Positions 1 through 8,601 are shown, counted from the stretch's first letter. The stretch: DNA of 64,000 nt from Acidovorax sp. Leaf78 (GCF_001422735.1 NZ_LMLZ01000002.1:119624-183623), one strand, 5' to 3'. Made by a program: numbers and translations. Notes: generated from the sequence alone by a model not told the origin.

Positions 1-2
1 AA

Positions 3-671
3 TCAGTACGCAAGGCAGCGAGCCTTGTTGGTGTTGACCCGCAAACAGCGCTCATGTGGGCTGCAAAGGCAGGGATAGCGATTTCACGTCGGCCACAGAA
101 GCTGTCCACAGATGTGCGTGCTAAAGCCATCCGGGAGCTACGCAAGGGGGCTGACAAAGAACAAGTGGCATCTCGAGCCGGAGTCTCTGTCGGGACCATC
201 ACCCGTTTGCTGCTCAGTGAGGAAAAGCTGCATGCTGACTGGTCCGAAGCGCGAAGCGAAAAAGCGAGGGCCCATGCTCGAAATCTTTGGCTTGAACTGT
301 TGCAGTCCTCCGGAAATCTCGGGGTCAAGTGGATGCGCACAATGGACCCACGCACCTATGCGTGGCTCTATCGAAATGACCGCGTTTGGTTGGACGCTCA
401 CAAACCGGATCCACTTCCTGAATCCCAGCGTTCCAGGCCGTCCTCAGTGGATTGGGTAGCCCGAGATGAGCAACTATGCATCCTGGTTCGTGAAGCAGCG
501 TTGCGCCTGATGGAGGAGCAGGGTCTCTCGCGCATCCACCTCTGGCAGCTGTGCCAACGAATACCTGACCTGCGGGCAAAGCAGGCCCAACTGCCCCGAT
601 TGCCGCGCACTCTTGAAGCCATCAAAGCAGCTCTGAGTTCCCATCTTCCGTCCCTAGATCTTTTTCGCTGA
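3..671 (+). CDS. tnsD: TnsD-family target selector, C-terminal part (5' end outside window)
   Basis: The frame is open from the first bases of the window, so only the last 222 residues are seen. They match the C-terminal domain of Tn7 TnsD as I know it: an HTH-like stretch (KEQVASRAGVSVGTITRLL), then the family pattern of a leucine-rich helix followed by YAWLYRNDRVWLDAHKP and VDWVARDEQL. TnsD proteins bind a fixed chromosomal attachment site and recruit TnsC, giving safe homing insertion. The N-terminal TniQ zinc domain would lie upstream and cannot be checked. The gene is followed by a small HTH gene and a second TniQ gene in the same direction. The first ATG in view (position 54) is internal to the domain and is not believed to be the start. 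Confidence 0.85.
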   Translation, partial: SVRKAASLVGVDPQTALMWAAKAGIAISRRPQKLSTDVRAKAIRELRKGADKEQVASRAGVSVGTITRLLLSEEKLHADWSEARSEKARAHARNLWLELLQSSGNLGVKWMRTMDPRTYAWLYRNDRVWLDAHKPDPLPESQRSRPSSVDWVARDEQLCILVREAALRLMEEQGLSRIHLWQLCQRIPDLRAKQAQLPRLPRTLEAIKAALSSHLPSLDLFR

Positions 672-701
672 GGCAGATTCATTGTCGGATTCTTTTCGGG
701 C

Positions 702-731
702 TTGATATGTATATATGCAATGCGTTATGCT
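702..731 (+). promoter_or_regulatory. Candidate sigma-70 promoter for the HTH/tniQ genes
   Basis: TTGATA (702-707) and TATGCT (726-731) are 18 bases apart. The expected transcription start falls at about 737-740, on the ATG at 738, so the HTH mRNA may be leaderless; no Shine-Dalgarno is visible before that ATG. The stretch carries three TATGC words (714, 726, 733) and the 10-mer ATATATGCAA at 711-720, which recurs upstream of tnsA. This is inferred from sequence only. Confidence 0.35.
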
Positions 732-737
732 TTATGC

Positions 738-1067
738 ATGATTGAATTGGAAGTCAAAGCACGCGCAGCAAACGCTCGTCGTATTTGTTTGGGCCATGGA
801 ATAGCCCAAGCGGACATCGCCGCCCACGTAGGGGCCAGTCAATCTCAGGTGAGCCGCATCCTCAAAGGAGAGGGCGTCAGAGCCTCACGTCTGTTTGAAG
901 AGGTGTGCCTTTTTGTTGAGCGCTTCGAGGGTGGTGTCAGCGCCGATAGCGTTCGCAGCAATCGGGAATTGATTGAGGCCCTTCAGGCCACTTGGGATGG
1001 TTCTGCGTCGCATGCCAAGGCATTGGCTGCCGTGATTCGATCCCTGGCGATTCTCAAACCCGCTTGA
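738..1067 (+). CDS. Small HTH (XRE-like) regulator inside the Tn7-like module
   Basis: A 109-residue protein. Residues about 20-45 form a helix-turn-helix (GIAQADIAAHVGASQSQVSRIL), with a recognition helix of the form SQSQVSRIL; the rest is a helical C-terminal tail. It lies between the tnsD fragment and tniQ, all rightward, with 19 bases to tniQ, so it is probably part of the same transcription unit. Small regulators of this kind control transposition genes in several Tn7-like elements, and autoregulation plus control of tnsABC is the likely role (inference). The ATG at 738 was chosen because it sits just behind a promoter-like sequence and the longer frame from 702 would begin with TTG inside that promoter. 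Confidence 0.7.
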   Translation: MIELEVKARAANARRICLGHGIAQADIAAHVGASQSQVSRILKGEGVRASRLFEEVCLFVERFEGGVSADSVRSNRELIEALQATWDGSASHAKALAAVIRSLAILKPA

Positions 1068-1086
1068 TCCGATAGGGAGACAGCTG

Positions 1087-2469
1087 ATGAACATGCTTGT
1101 GCACCCGGCGCCATTCCCAGAAGAGATGGACCGTGGCTACTTGGGGCGGATTATGCGGATCAATGGATACCGCACACCTAAGGATACGGTGGAGGCAATG
1201 GCTGCGCATTTTGGTGAGGAAGGGCGGTCACGCCGCGACCTCACAACGCACGAGCTTCTCAGCAGGATGGCGGGAATGACTACCGAGCACTTCGCGCAGC
1301 GTCACACGACACTGCCGTTGCGCAGAGGGATTACCTCCTATCTTCCAAAGCTTGTGCATGGATGTGGTGAACGCACAAGCCTGCTGTATGTCAGTGGCAC
1401 CCTGCGAAAGTATCCGGCGGTCTTCTTCTGCGAGGAATGCGTTCAAGCAGATATTCAATTTCATGGGACCGCCTATTGGCGCAGGGACCTGCAAACTCCA
1501 GGTCAGCTGTGGTGTTCCAAACACTCGAAGCCACTGAGCTTCGTTGCCGGAAAAGATCCTTTCCTTGACTCTCCTGCAGCCTATATCGGGAAATCAGAGC
1601 AAATACCCCAAGAGTGGGTAACGCCTGCAGTCAACAATGCACATGTGAATCGGTTCCTGGAACTTGCCTCGGCTCTTTATGATCGGTCGGTTCCTCTCGA
1701 TGTTGCCCTCATCGCACCACTTCTTCGCGATACGGGGAGTGCGCAGGGTTTCAAACCTAACGCTTGTTCGAAACAAGGGACACTGATCAGTGATCGGATA
1801 AAGGAGCTGTTTCCAGAGAATTGGCTTGGTACCGTATTTCACGAAGTGGTTGCAAAGGATCCAGGTACCTATCTCCACCAGGTGGATGGAACTCTCTACC
1901 TGCGCAAATCAGCCTCGTCTGTTATCGCTTACCTGCTCGTGTTGTCTGTCTTGTTTGAGAGCGCTGACCAAGCCTTGCACGCCTTGGTTGACGCCTGCAA
2001 CGGGCAAGTAGCGTCGTCATGGCGGCCACGGCTTGCGAAACCGAGTGTTCCAGGAGTAGATGATCTGCTGGCGCAGTACGTCGCAGCGAAGGGAGTTCAT
2101 TCAGCAGTCGCGCAGCTGCTTGAGTTACCGCCTCATACGGTACGAAAGGCTCTGTGTGATCTCGGTTTACCCAGCCTACCTGAGTGGGATGAAACGGCTG
2201 ATGTTGGGCCTGTCGCAGCGTTGAAAGCGTACTACCTAGATAAGCTGTCCTACACGTCCTGCTTGAAGATAGCGGGTGTAACAGAGGCTCGTTTTGATGC
2301 GCTGATGCGTCAATGTAGTCCAAAGATGGCAATAGCCCTCGGGCGGATGAGTCTGAAAACAAGCATCCGGCCAAGGGCGCGCCAAGCGAAAGGCCGGCTC
2401 CCCGTCAGGCTGGAGCAAGAGGCTGTGCTGGCAACCCCTCAGTTCCGCGAAACGTTGCTCCAGAACTGA
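1087..2469 (+). CDS. tniQ: TniQ family transposition target-selection protein
   Basis: A 460-residue TniQ-type protein. The first about 160 residues are the TniQ domain: a proline-rich start (HPAPFPEEMDRGYLGRI), the family tract around RHTTLPLRR, and a zinc site made of CEEC followed by CSKH about 30 residues later. The C-terminal half has predicted HTH-like helices but lacks the YAWLYRHD signature of TnsD, so it is a second, different selector. In Tn7-like elements carrying two TniQ proteins, TnsD usually homes to the chromosome while the other steers to plasmids or to a guide-RNA complex; which applies here is unknown. A GATAGGGAG Shine-Dalgarno-like stretch precedes the ATG. The last 31 bases overlap the 3' end of tnsC on the other strand. 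Confidence 0.85.
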   Translation: MNMLVHPAPFPEEMDRGYLGRIMRINGYRTPKDTVEAMAAHFGEEGRSRRDLTTHELLSRMAGMTTEHFAQRHTTLPLRRGITSYLPKLVHGCGERTSLLYVSGTLRKYPAVFFCEECVQADIQFHGTAYWRRDLQTPGQLWCSKHSKPLSFVAGKDPFLDSPAAYIGKSEQIPQEWVTPAVNNAHVNRFLELASALYDRSVPLDVALIAPLLRDTGSAQGFKPNACSKQGTLISDRIKELFPENWLGTVFHEVVAKDPGTYLHQVDGTLYLRKSASSVIAYLLVLSVLFESADQALHALVDACNGQVASSWRPRLAKPSVPGVDDLLAQYVAAKGVHSAVAQLLELPPHTVRKALCDLGLPSLPEWDETADVGPVAALKAYYLDKLSYTSCLKIAGVTEARFDALMRQCSPKMAIALGRMSLKTSIRPRARQAKGRLPVRLEQEAVLATPQFRETLLQN

Positions 2470-3725
2470 GCCCAAAAGCTGTGGTCCTGAGGAGAGAGGT
2501 CTTCGTACATAGACAGCCGTGCCGGGTCATTGCTGTGCAACGCAGCAACGGCCTGAGCCACTGGTGCCAGATAGGTGTCTGCAGCCACCTTGAAGTCATC
2601 AAGGCGAAGATCGTCATCATTGCGCTCGAACGCCACACGGTGCGCAGCAATCCAAAGCGCAATGATCAGTCGCTGTACCCCGGCTGTTCTTTCGAGGATG
2701 AGATCACCCAATTCTTTAGTGATAGGCATGGGCCGAGCAACGTACTGGTAGTGCCCAAGCCTTGGCAGAAAGTGCTGACTGAACGCCGCATCATGATCTC
2801 CCCAGAAGTGCTTGAAGGCGTGATACCCGGAGGTGACGATGCGTTCTGTATTGCTCAAGCGCTTGGTCAACGCGCCGAAGCCGTCTGGAGTACCCGAAAC
2901 CAGCAGCGGTATTTGCCATTCGTTCAACGCCGTCAGGATCCACTTGAGGGACTGATCATCAATGATGCGCAGCTCTGGCGGGGGGTCGCCGAGCTTTCTT
3001 TTGCTTCTGGACTTGAGCGTAGGAAGCTTGAACAGGTTCTGAATCTCGTCCAAGTGCAGAAGGCCAAGAAAATGACTGGAAGCGACTTGCCGCCACTCGT
3101 CCAGCATTTGTGGCCCATTGCGCCATTCACCAGCCAGCGTCTTGTCAAAGCGGGTGCTGTCTGTCGCCTTCTTCCATGCCGTCATCAGCGCCGCTGCCAG
3201 ATCGGTGGCTTTGCCCCCCGCAGGAACATCCAGCGAGAGCCAAACTACTTGCTGCAAGCCATTGACCATCCGGAAAAATGAAGTGTGCTGGATAGTTTGG
3301 GGGAATGTAGAGAGGCCTCTGCGAATCGCTTGGGTCTTGCCAGAGCCGGAAACACCCACAACTGCTGCTCCATAGCTTGGTGCCGTTATCGGTGGCCTAA
3401 AGCGGGCGTCCTCGCCACTGATCATGCTCCACGTACTTGATGACGAGGGTTGCAGGTGGTGGTAGTTCTGACGGATCATCATGTCCATCGTTTCGTACAA
3501 CTGCAGCTCTTCCAAACTGGGTACATGCAGATCGCGCACACTCGTCAGCATGTGTAGGCGGACGTGGCGCGGAATAGACGCGATGTCTTTGGGTGGACGA
3601 GCTGGGAAATCCACCAATGCCTTGAGTGCGTCGGGCCGTGAACGTATCGGTCCAAGCTGGGCGATGAGTGAATTGCCTGCGTAAGGGTCGTGCACTGCGA
3701 CAGTTTCAGGTGCGCGTTTAGTCAT
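2439..3725 (-). CDS. tnsC: TnsC-like AAA+ transposition regulator
   Basis: A 428-residue ATPase of the TnsC/TniB type. A P-loop GVSGSGKTQ lies near residue 120 and a Walker B LLHLDEIQ near residue 224, followed by sensor-type LLVSGTP. Family role: it forms ATP-dependent filaments on target DNA, bridging the TniQ/TnsD selector to the TnsAB transposase. The start at 3725 was chosen over a longer frame because a GGAGG lies six bases upstream and because it overlaps the stop of tnsB by eight bases, a normal coupled junction. The 3' end overlaps the convergent tniQ by 31 bases, so the two operons could interfere by antisense transcription. Confidence 0.88.
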   Translation of the reverse strand: MTKRAPETVAVHDPYAGNSLIAQLGPIRSRPDALKALVDFPARPPKDIASIPRHVRLHMLTSVRDLHVPSLEELQLYETMDMMIRQNYHHLQPSSSSTWSMISGEDARFRPPITAPSYGAAVVGVSGSGKTQAIRRGLSTFPQTIQHTSFFRMVNGLQQVVWLSLDVPAGGKATDLAAALMTAWKKATDSTRFDKTLAGEWRNGPQMLDEWRQVASSHFLGLLHLDEIQNLFKLPTLKSRSKRKLGDPPPELRIIDDQSLKWILTALNEWQIPLLVSGTPDGFGALTKRLSNTERIVTSGYHAFKHFWGDHDAAFSQHFLPRLGHYQYVARPMPITKELGDLILERTAGVQRLIIALWIAAHRVAFERNDDDLRLDDFKVAADTYLAPVAQAVAALHSNDPARLSMYEDLSPQDHSFWAQFWSNVSRN

Positions 3726-5979
3726 GCATGGCCTCCGCATCCATTGCTTGGACCAAGTCGCCAATCATCGCGTCATAGTTGGATTTGGACTCCGAGCGTG
3801 TCTTCGCCGTTCCGCGCACTTCACCCACCAGTTGACCAGCAAACTCATTTTCGATTGCACGAGCTTCACGGATTGTGGGAGTGAGTCCACGCGCGCGTTG
3901 ACGTGCAGCGCGCGTCTCCTCAACGGCTTGGTTGCGGATAGACTCCATGCGGTAGTAGCCAAGCACCGCCTCATGCACTCGTTGGTGTTCGACGTCGGCA
4001 GCCTTGAGTTTTTGGAACGCAAATGCGTCAACCATCTCGTCATGGGTGAGCGCGGGATCGGCCCGGGAATGGTCGGAGATGGTGAGATCGATCAGGCCAT
4101 TTCCGCTTTCGTATGGAGTCCAGATGCGTGAAACAGAGCCTGGGTAGTACTGGGCCGGGATTTCCCAACTGCCCCGGACTGACCGTGCACGGGTTGTCCA
4201 TTGCTCAGTTTCTACGATCGGCGCGCTGTAGCGATTCGTGCGAAAGACGACACCGTTTCGAGTGACGCGTGCATCGCCAGCTGGGAGCAGCTGTGTGATC
4301 AAGTCTGCTTGCGACTGCGCGCGAGAGAAGCCAATTCCCATCTCATGCCCCCAACGCCACAGCCCCGCTGGACTGGGGAACACACCTTGCGCGATCATGT
4401 GTGCATCCAAGCGCTTGCTTCTGTCTGCAGTCAGGTTGTAGATGTAGAAGCACTCATGGAGAAACTGCATGTACTGACGTACGGACATCGTGGCTGCAGC
4501 TGGGTTAGATCGGCGCAAGTCGTACTCTTTGCGTCGGGCATCCATCGCGCCTGGAATGAAGTGGTACTGCACGTTCTTCATGATGCGGTTCATAACCTCC
4601 ACGATGCCTTTCAGATCGGGGCGGAAGGGCGCGGTGTAGCTGAGAGTGGTGAGCAGTTTCATGCCCGCAGCCTTTGCCAGTTTCGACAAATATTCACCTC
4701 GATCGCAGAGCAGTCTTGCTGGCAGGGTAGGGGCCGGGAACAGCGACTGGCGCATGTCGTATCCCCAAAGATCGCTTAGCAGGTTGGACGATGCGACTGT
4801 GTTGAAAATGGCGACTTGCGCAGTGTCCCAACTGGGCCCTGTGAGACAGACATAGAAGCCCACGACAGCCGTGGAGAACACGTCCACGATGACATACACG
4901 ATGGGGCGTCCGATGATCCAGTTGGGATCGATTGAAGATCGCAAGTACACGTCCCCGATGGTGGAGTCGATGGCGTACATCAGCCCCGGTCCTTCAGATC
5001 CCTCCCAGCTGTAGCCTGACAAGCCGCGGAGTGCGCGTTCGAAATGACCGTTGCTGGTCTTTTCGCGGATTCGGTAGATCTCCTCGATGTCTTCCGTCAG
5101 AACTCGCTTCACTTGTTGGTAGTTGGGGTACTGGCCCTTCTCAAGCTCGATTGCAACGATGTTTCCGTTGTCGTCAAAGCGCATCGCCGTGGTGAACTGG
5201 CTGGCGATGATGCGTTTATGGCGCTCCGGCATCGAAGGCTTTGGCGTTGCGATGCTTTTGTCTGCCATCATTATTTTTGCGCGCCAGACTGTGCTCATCC
5301 CTGGCTGAACTGGTTCACCCCAGCATCCGTAAAGCAGTTTGGAGAGTCGCTGCGCAAATGTCTTTCTGCCAGCTTTCTTTCTGGTGCTGCTGGCCGACAG
5401 ATCGCGTCGTTTGCCTGGAGCACCGCATTTGTCCCAACGACTGCGGAGACTTACGCTAGTAAGACCAAAAGTGCACAGAATGGACCACAGTTTGTAGACG
5501 TACGACTTGCTGACTTTGTGCCGTTGCGCCGTTTCGCTCACTAGGTGGCCCAGATTTCCGTGAATCAGGATGGATTCCTTGAGTGTCTCGTTGTCCAGGA
5601 ACTGCTCCATCACCCTGCAGCGCTGGTCGAAAGCACTTTGCGCGCTTGGTTGATCAATCGGTTTGTAGTACAGACCGGGAAGCTCAAGGCTAATGGGGAT
5701 CAGCTCGTGTGACTCTATGAGTTCTATGAGATCTTTCCGAGAAACTGCGCATAAGGTGCCAACTAACGATTTCTGGGGGATTCTTTTTTTCCGCTTCAGC
5801 TTCTGTTCTTCGATGCGAGCTCTACCTCCTCGAACCTTTGTTCGCGGGGACTCTTGCTTGATCAAAACGCAGTAGGTGATGCCTGTGGAGGAATCATCCA
5901 CGACGATCCGAAAGATGCCTTCGGGTAGTCCCAGCGCCTCCGCGGTCAACTTGAACGATTGGTTGTGCATCAAATGCAT
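3718..5979 (-). CDS. tnsB: TnsB-like DDE transposase
   Basis: A 753-residue Mu/TnsB-type integrase. The catalytic triad is legible: D338 in YAIDSTIGD, D426 in LLCDRGEY and E461 in KGIVEVMNR, giving a DD(35)E spacing. It is preceded by HTH end-binding domains and followed by a Mu-type beta-barrel and a charged C-terminal tail that in Tn7 contacts TnsC. It binds transposon ends and joins 3' ends to target DNA. Length is normal for the family (about 700 residues in Tn7). The start has GGAGG five bases upstream and overlaps the tnsA stop by ten bases. All catalytic residues are present, so it may be active. Confidence 0.92.
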   Translation of the reverse strand: MHLMHNQSFKLTAEALGLPEGIFRIVVDDSSTGITYCVLIKQESPRTKVRGGRARIEEQKLKRKKRIPQKSLVGTLCAVSRKDLIELIESHELIPISLELPGLYYKPIDQPSAQSAFDQRCRVMEQFLDNETLKESILIHGNLGHLVSETAQRHKVSKSYVYKLWSILCTFGLTSVSLRSRWDKCGAPGKRRDLSASSTRKKAGRKTFAQRLSKLLYGCWGEPVQPGMSTVWRAKIMMADKSIATPKPSMPERHKRIIASQFTTAMRFDDNGNIVAIELEKGQYPNYQQVKRVLTEDIEEIYRIREKTSNGHFERALRGLSGYSWEGSEGPGLMYAIDSTIGDVYLRSSIDPNWIIGRPIVYVIVDVFSTAVVGFYVCLTGPSWDTAQVAIFNTVASSNLLSDLWGYDMRQSLFPAPTLPARLLCDRGEYLSKLAKAAGMKLLTTLSYTAPFRPDLKGIVEVMNRIMKNVQYHFIPGAMDARRKEYDLRRSNPAAATMSVRQYMQFLHECFYIYNLTADRSKRLDAHMIAQGVFPSPAGLWRWGHEMGIGFSRAQSQADLITQLLPAGDARVTRNGVVFRTNRYSAPIVETEQWTTRARSVRGSWEIPAQYYPGSVSRIWTPYESGNGLIDLTISDHSRADPALTHDEMVDAFAFQKLKAADVEHQRVHEAVLGYYRMESIRNQAVEETRAARQRARGLTPTIREARAIENEFAGQLVGEVRGTAKTRSESKSNYDAMIGDLVQAMDAEAMHD

Positions 5980-6872
5980 GCCGACCTCCGCGCCAAGATG
6001 GGGTTGAGGGACACGAATTCTTTCTGCGAGATCAAGGTCAGTGGGTGGTGAGGCCTCCAGCCGCGGCGCAAATCTACAGGTAGCAATCCGCGCCAGATCG
6101 ACTGCCAGAGCGCCCGCTGCGCTTGATGGCGATGGCTCTCCCCGCCAAAGCGGTCAGTCAGATGATTGATGACGTCAGAGTAGGGATGCCAAGGCGCCGA
6201 GCGCACCACTGTGCATGCTGTTTGGATGTCCGTAGTCACTGCTGGCTCATCAAATCCCCACGGCGAGCTGCGACGCAGGGTGAGTCCTACACTTTTCTCG
6301 TACTGCTCTGGCGTGATGAGCAGCCAGTCAACGTTACGGATATTCCAATACGTTTTCTCCAAGCGGAGCAGCTCTTTCGCGCGCTTGGTGAGGGCGCTGG
6401 ATGGTTTGCACGACACGGCGAGCAGCCAAAGCCCGCCGCGTTGATTGCGTACGACAAGCAGCAAATCTGTTGTGCTAGTCCACACGTGTGTTTCGTCACC
6501 GTCTTTCAGAGCAGGGTGCTTGATACCAAGCTTTCCCGCAATCTCCAAAGTCCCGGCGAACTGCTTCAGCCCGCAGCCGACTTGCCAGCGCGAAAGGTCG
6601 TGGGACGAGGGGTCTTGGCTGATTGGGAACTGCTCGACAAGATCGACCAAGCCTGGAACTAGGCCGGCGAAGTTCAAGCCTCCCCATTCCTGGTCCGAGA
6701 GGAGCTCACGCTGTCTATCCATCCAGACGATAAGGTGGGAACGTCCCTTACTGGATGGGTCGCCCCGCGAGACCCTGTGCCAAGGGATGTAGTCCGAGTA
6801 GGTGCCGGTGCCCCTTCCTTCTCTCCGAAAGCGTTCGAGGACCTGGGGGGTGAAGCGCTTTTCGGTTCTCAT
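5970..6872 (-). CDS. tnsA: TnsA-like heteromeric transposase endonuclease
   Basis: A 300-residue protein with the TnsA nuclease layout: RQRELLSDQEWGGLN, a VEQFPI strand, TSTTDLLLV carrying the acidic metal ligand, then LAVSCKPSSAL with the catalytic lysine, followed by LEKTYWNIRNVDW. In Tn7, TnsA cuts the 5' ends so that the element leaves by cut-and-paste. The residue two before the lysine is serine where E. coli Tn7 TnsA has glutamine. The ATG at 6872 has GGGGAG eight bases upstream and is preferred to the ATG at 6887. It is first gene of tnsABC; in this family the transposon right end normally lies just upstream, i.e. in 6.9-7.2 kb. Confidence 0.85.
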   Translation of the reverse strand: MRTEKRFTPQVLERFRREGRGTGTYSDYIPWHRVSRGDPSSKGRSHLIVWMDRQRELLSDQEWGGLNFAGLVPGLVDLVEQFPISQDPSSHDLSRWQVGCGLKQFAGTLEIAGKLGIKHPALKDGDETHVWTSTTDLLLVVRNQRGGLWLLAVSCKPSSALTKRAKELLRLEKTYWNIRNVDWLLITPEQYEKSVGLTLRRSSPWGFDEPAVTTDIQTACTVVRSAPWHPYSDVINHLTDRFGGESHRHQAQRALWQSIWRGLLPVDLRRGWRPHHPLTLISQKEFVSLNPILARRSACI

Positions 6873-7186
6873 GCCGCTACTCCCCATCGGTGGAGGCAGA
6901 AGCAGAGTTGGGCTACAGGTGCTGAGCGCTGAGACTCGACCGGGCTGTGGTCTGGCTTATCAAGTTGACTTTCCGCAGTTAGGAACGCAGTGTAAGGACG
7001 CGTCGATGCCTCACAGCAATAGGTGATTTTTTGCATATATCTGATCTTTGGGGGCGTTCGCCTGATAGGCGCGAACAAGTCCACCACCAAGGACTCAGAT
7101 CGGTTAATCTTGCGGTGCGAACGCGCGAAGACCTCGGTCTGAGCACCCTGGGCGGCGGGGCTTCCGAAAGGGGGTTCCGCCGTTTC
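6873..7186. other. Non-coding stretch upstream of tnsA; expected site of the transposon right end
   Basis: No gene is seen. It should hold the tnsABC promoter and TnsB-binding repeats. I could find only one site faintly like a Tn7 TnsB site (GACTTTCC...AGTTAGGAAC, about 6967-6986) and no convincing series of 20-bp repeats. Other structure: the 10-mer ATATATGCAA on the minus strand at 7031-7040 (shared with the HTH/tniQ promoter), an imperfect palindrome GTTCGCC-TGATA-GGCGCGAAC at 7056-7076, and a GGCGG...CCGCC hairpin at 7152-7181 followed by a T-rich run. Confidence 0.4.
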
Positions 7187-7570
7187 TTATTTCATGATGG
7201 ACTCCAGGTTTTTTTGGATGATTGACACTTGTGCTGGCGACAGCTGTCCACCGAGCGCGGCAATGTCGCGCAGTAGCGAGGCGACATGTGTTGGTGTACC
7301 TTTACTGACCCTTAAGCCCAGTGCAACGCGTTCAGCTTGTGCAAACTCGGCTAGCCGACGCTGTTCGTTTTGAGGGAGCTGTAGTGCCTGCCCGATCGCT
7401 CTTACTTTTGCTAGAGGAGGGGGGGCGCGACGGGTGTTTTCAATCTCGCTGATCGAGGAGGCAGGGAGTTTCGCGAGCTTCGCCAGCTGTTTCTGGCTAA
7501 GGCAGCTTCGCTGCCTCAGGTCATAAAGCAGTTCTCCAAAGCATCGTGGAATGGTTGTCGAGTTTTGCAA
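7187..7570 (-). CDS. XRE-family transcriptional regulator
   Basis: A 127-residue protein with a standard Cro/C1 helix-turn-helix in residues 10-65: LYDLRQRSCLSQKQLAKLAKLPASSISEIENTRR pattern, with the recognition helix ASSISEIENTRR. The C-terminal half is a helical dimerisation-like region. It is transcribed leftward toward the expected transposon end, and stands alone. Whether it is transposon cargo or flanking DNA cannot be decided because the element end was not located. No target operator is obvious beyond the palindrome at 7056-7076 downstream. Confidence 0.8.
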   Translation of the reverse strand: MQNSTTIPRCFGELLYDLRQRSCLSQKQLAKLAKLPASSISEIENTRRAPPPLAKVRAIGQALQLPQNEQRRLAEFAQAERVALGLRVSKGTPTHVASLLRDIAALGGQLSPAQVSIIQKNLESIMK

Positions 7571-7852
7571 TGACGTTGCCTCACGACGCGAGATCTATTT
7601 CAGGTCCAAGTCTGTAATCGGACCATGCTAGGGAGGTCGCGCGCGGCCGTCTAGATACGATGCGAGCTCAGGCGGAGCGTGTTTGCGGAGTGCCGGTTTT
7701 TTATCGCTTTGAGCGTCCGAATAGGCTTGTCCGCCTCGGAAGACCATCGGCGATCTTCCGCATAAAAGTATCAAAATGCGCTGGCTTAAGTACCATCGCG
7801 AGAATTTTTTTGCCTGCTGCCCGTCATGTTGTTTTATCGCTGAAGCCGGTTG

Positions 7853-8191
7853 TCATCGCGACTCTAAATCGACGGGATAATCGTTGGGTGTTCGAAGGAC
7901 CGAAAATAGGGCTAGGTCGCAATGTTCCCATTCAGGGGAACGCACGCATCCCTGCACCACGGTCTCCTCATACAGCCGCTGCACAGCTTCCAAGGCAGCC
8001 CCTTCCTCCTGCGCACATCGCAGAATCAGCCGTGGTTCGACCTCCGCAAAAAGCCCGGACAGGATGTCGTTCGCCGCCTTGGTGGCGGCGGACAGTCGTC
8101 CCGACGTTAAGGAAAGTGCCACGTCTCCCGCGCTCACAATCCGCCCGTAGGGAGCGTTTAAATGGGTAGCGATCAGGGATGCTGCTGGCAT
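7853..8191 (-). CDS. Unknown protein, last gene of a phosphoesterase operon
   Basis: A 112-residue protein of no recognised family, mostly helical, with an alanine-rich first half and two cysteines in the second half (ILRCAQEEG, VVQGCVRSPEWEHC). It begins 14 bases after the stop of the RHH-like gene, so it is probably the third gene of a unit with that gene and the metallophosphoesterase. No signal peptide or membrane segment is seen. The longer ORF on the opposite strand here is proline/arginine-rich and is rejected. Confidence 0.5.
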   Translation of the reverse strand: MPAASLIATHLNAPYGRIVSAGDVALSLTSGRLSAATKAANDILSGLFAEVEPRLILRCAQEEGAALEAVQRLYEETVVQGCVRSPEWEHCDLALFSVLRTPNDYPVDLESR

Positions 8192-8205
8192 GAGATCTGA
8201 GCCGC

Positions 8206-8601
8206 CTAGGGTTGCCCGCGAGGCACAAACTTCCCGTCGGTCGTGAGGAGGCCTTTCACGGCAGATCCATCGATACCGGTTCGCACGGCGGTGGTCGGAT
8301 CGTCGGGATCTAGGCTGATCCGGATCGGGTTTTGTTGTTTGATCCGCTCCAGCCCATCAGCGCCGGCGGGATCGCTCAGCACAGCCAGCAGACCAGTCAG
8401 CAGATCTGGCCGCTGCTCCAGGCCCTCTCTCACAACCGCGCTTTCCTCCAGCTTGAGCCCGATCGCACAGCAATGTGCCAGCAGATCTCCCAACTGACAT
8501 CCCCGCTCGTTCGCCAAACGCCGTGCGTTGTCGACCAACTCCCTTGGCAGTTCAATTTCCAGAGGCGTTGTGCGTCTCCGGGTCGTTCGCGCGTTGCTCA
8601 T
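8206..8601 (-). CDS. Ribbon-helix-helix-like DNA-binding protein (putative)
   Basis: A 131-residue protein. After a basic start (NARTTRRR) comes TPLEIELPRELVDNARRLA, a strand followed by two helices, which is the layout of MetJ/CopG ribbon-helix-helix proteins. The C-terminal half is unknown. The ATG at 8601 overlaps the TGA of the upstream metallophosphoesterase gene (ATGA), with GGAG nine bases before it, so translation is coupled. It may regulate this operon or act as an antitoxin-like partner of the next gene; both are guesses. Confidence 0.6.
   Translation of the reverse strand: MSNARTTRRRTTPLEIELPRELVDNARRLANERGCQLGDLLAHCCAIGLKLEESAVVREGLEQRPDLLTGLLAVLSDPAGADGLERIKQQNPIRISLDPDDPTTAVRTGIDGSAVKGLLTTDGKFVPRGQP

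Noticed and set aside
7152..7181. Rho-independent terminator at the GGCGG...CCGCC hairpin
   Set aside because: The stem is five pairs with a 20-base loop and the T-rich side faces right, where no upstream rightward gene exists.
1..7200. CRISPR array or Cas genes accompanying the Tn7-like element
   Set aside because: No repeat-spacer pattern and no Cas motif seen inside the window; they could only be to the left of it.
7660..8169. 169-codon plus-strand ORF
   Set aside because: Arg/Pro-rich, no ribosome site, overlaps the coupled operon gene at 7853-8191.
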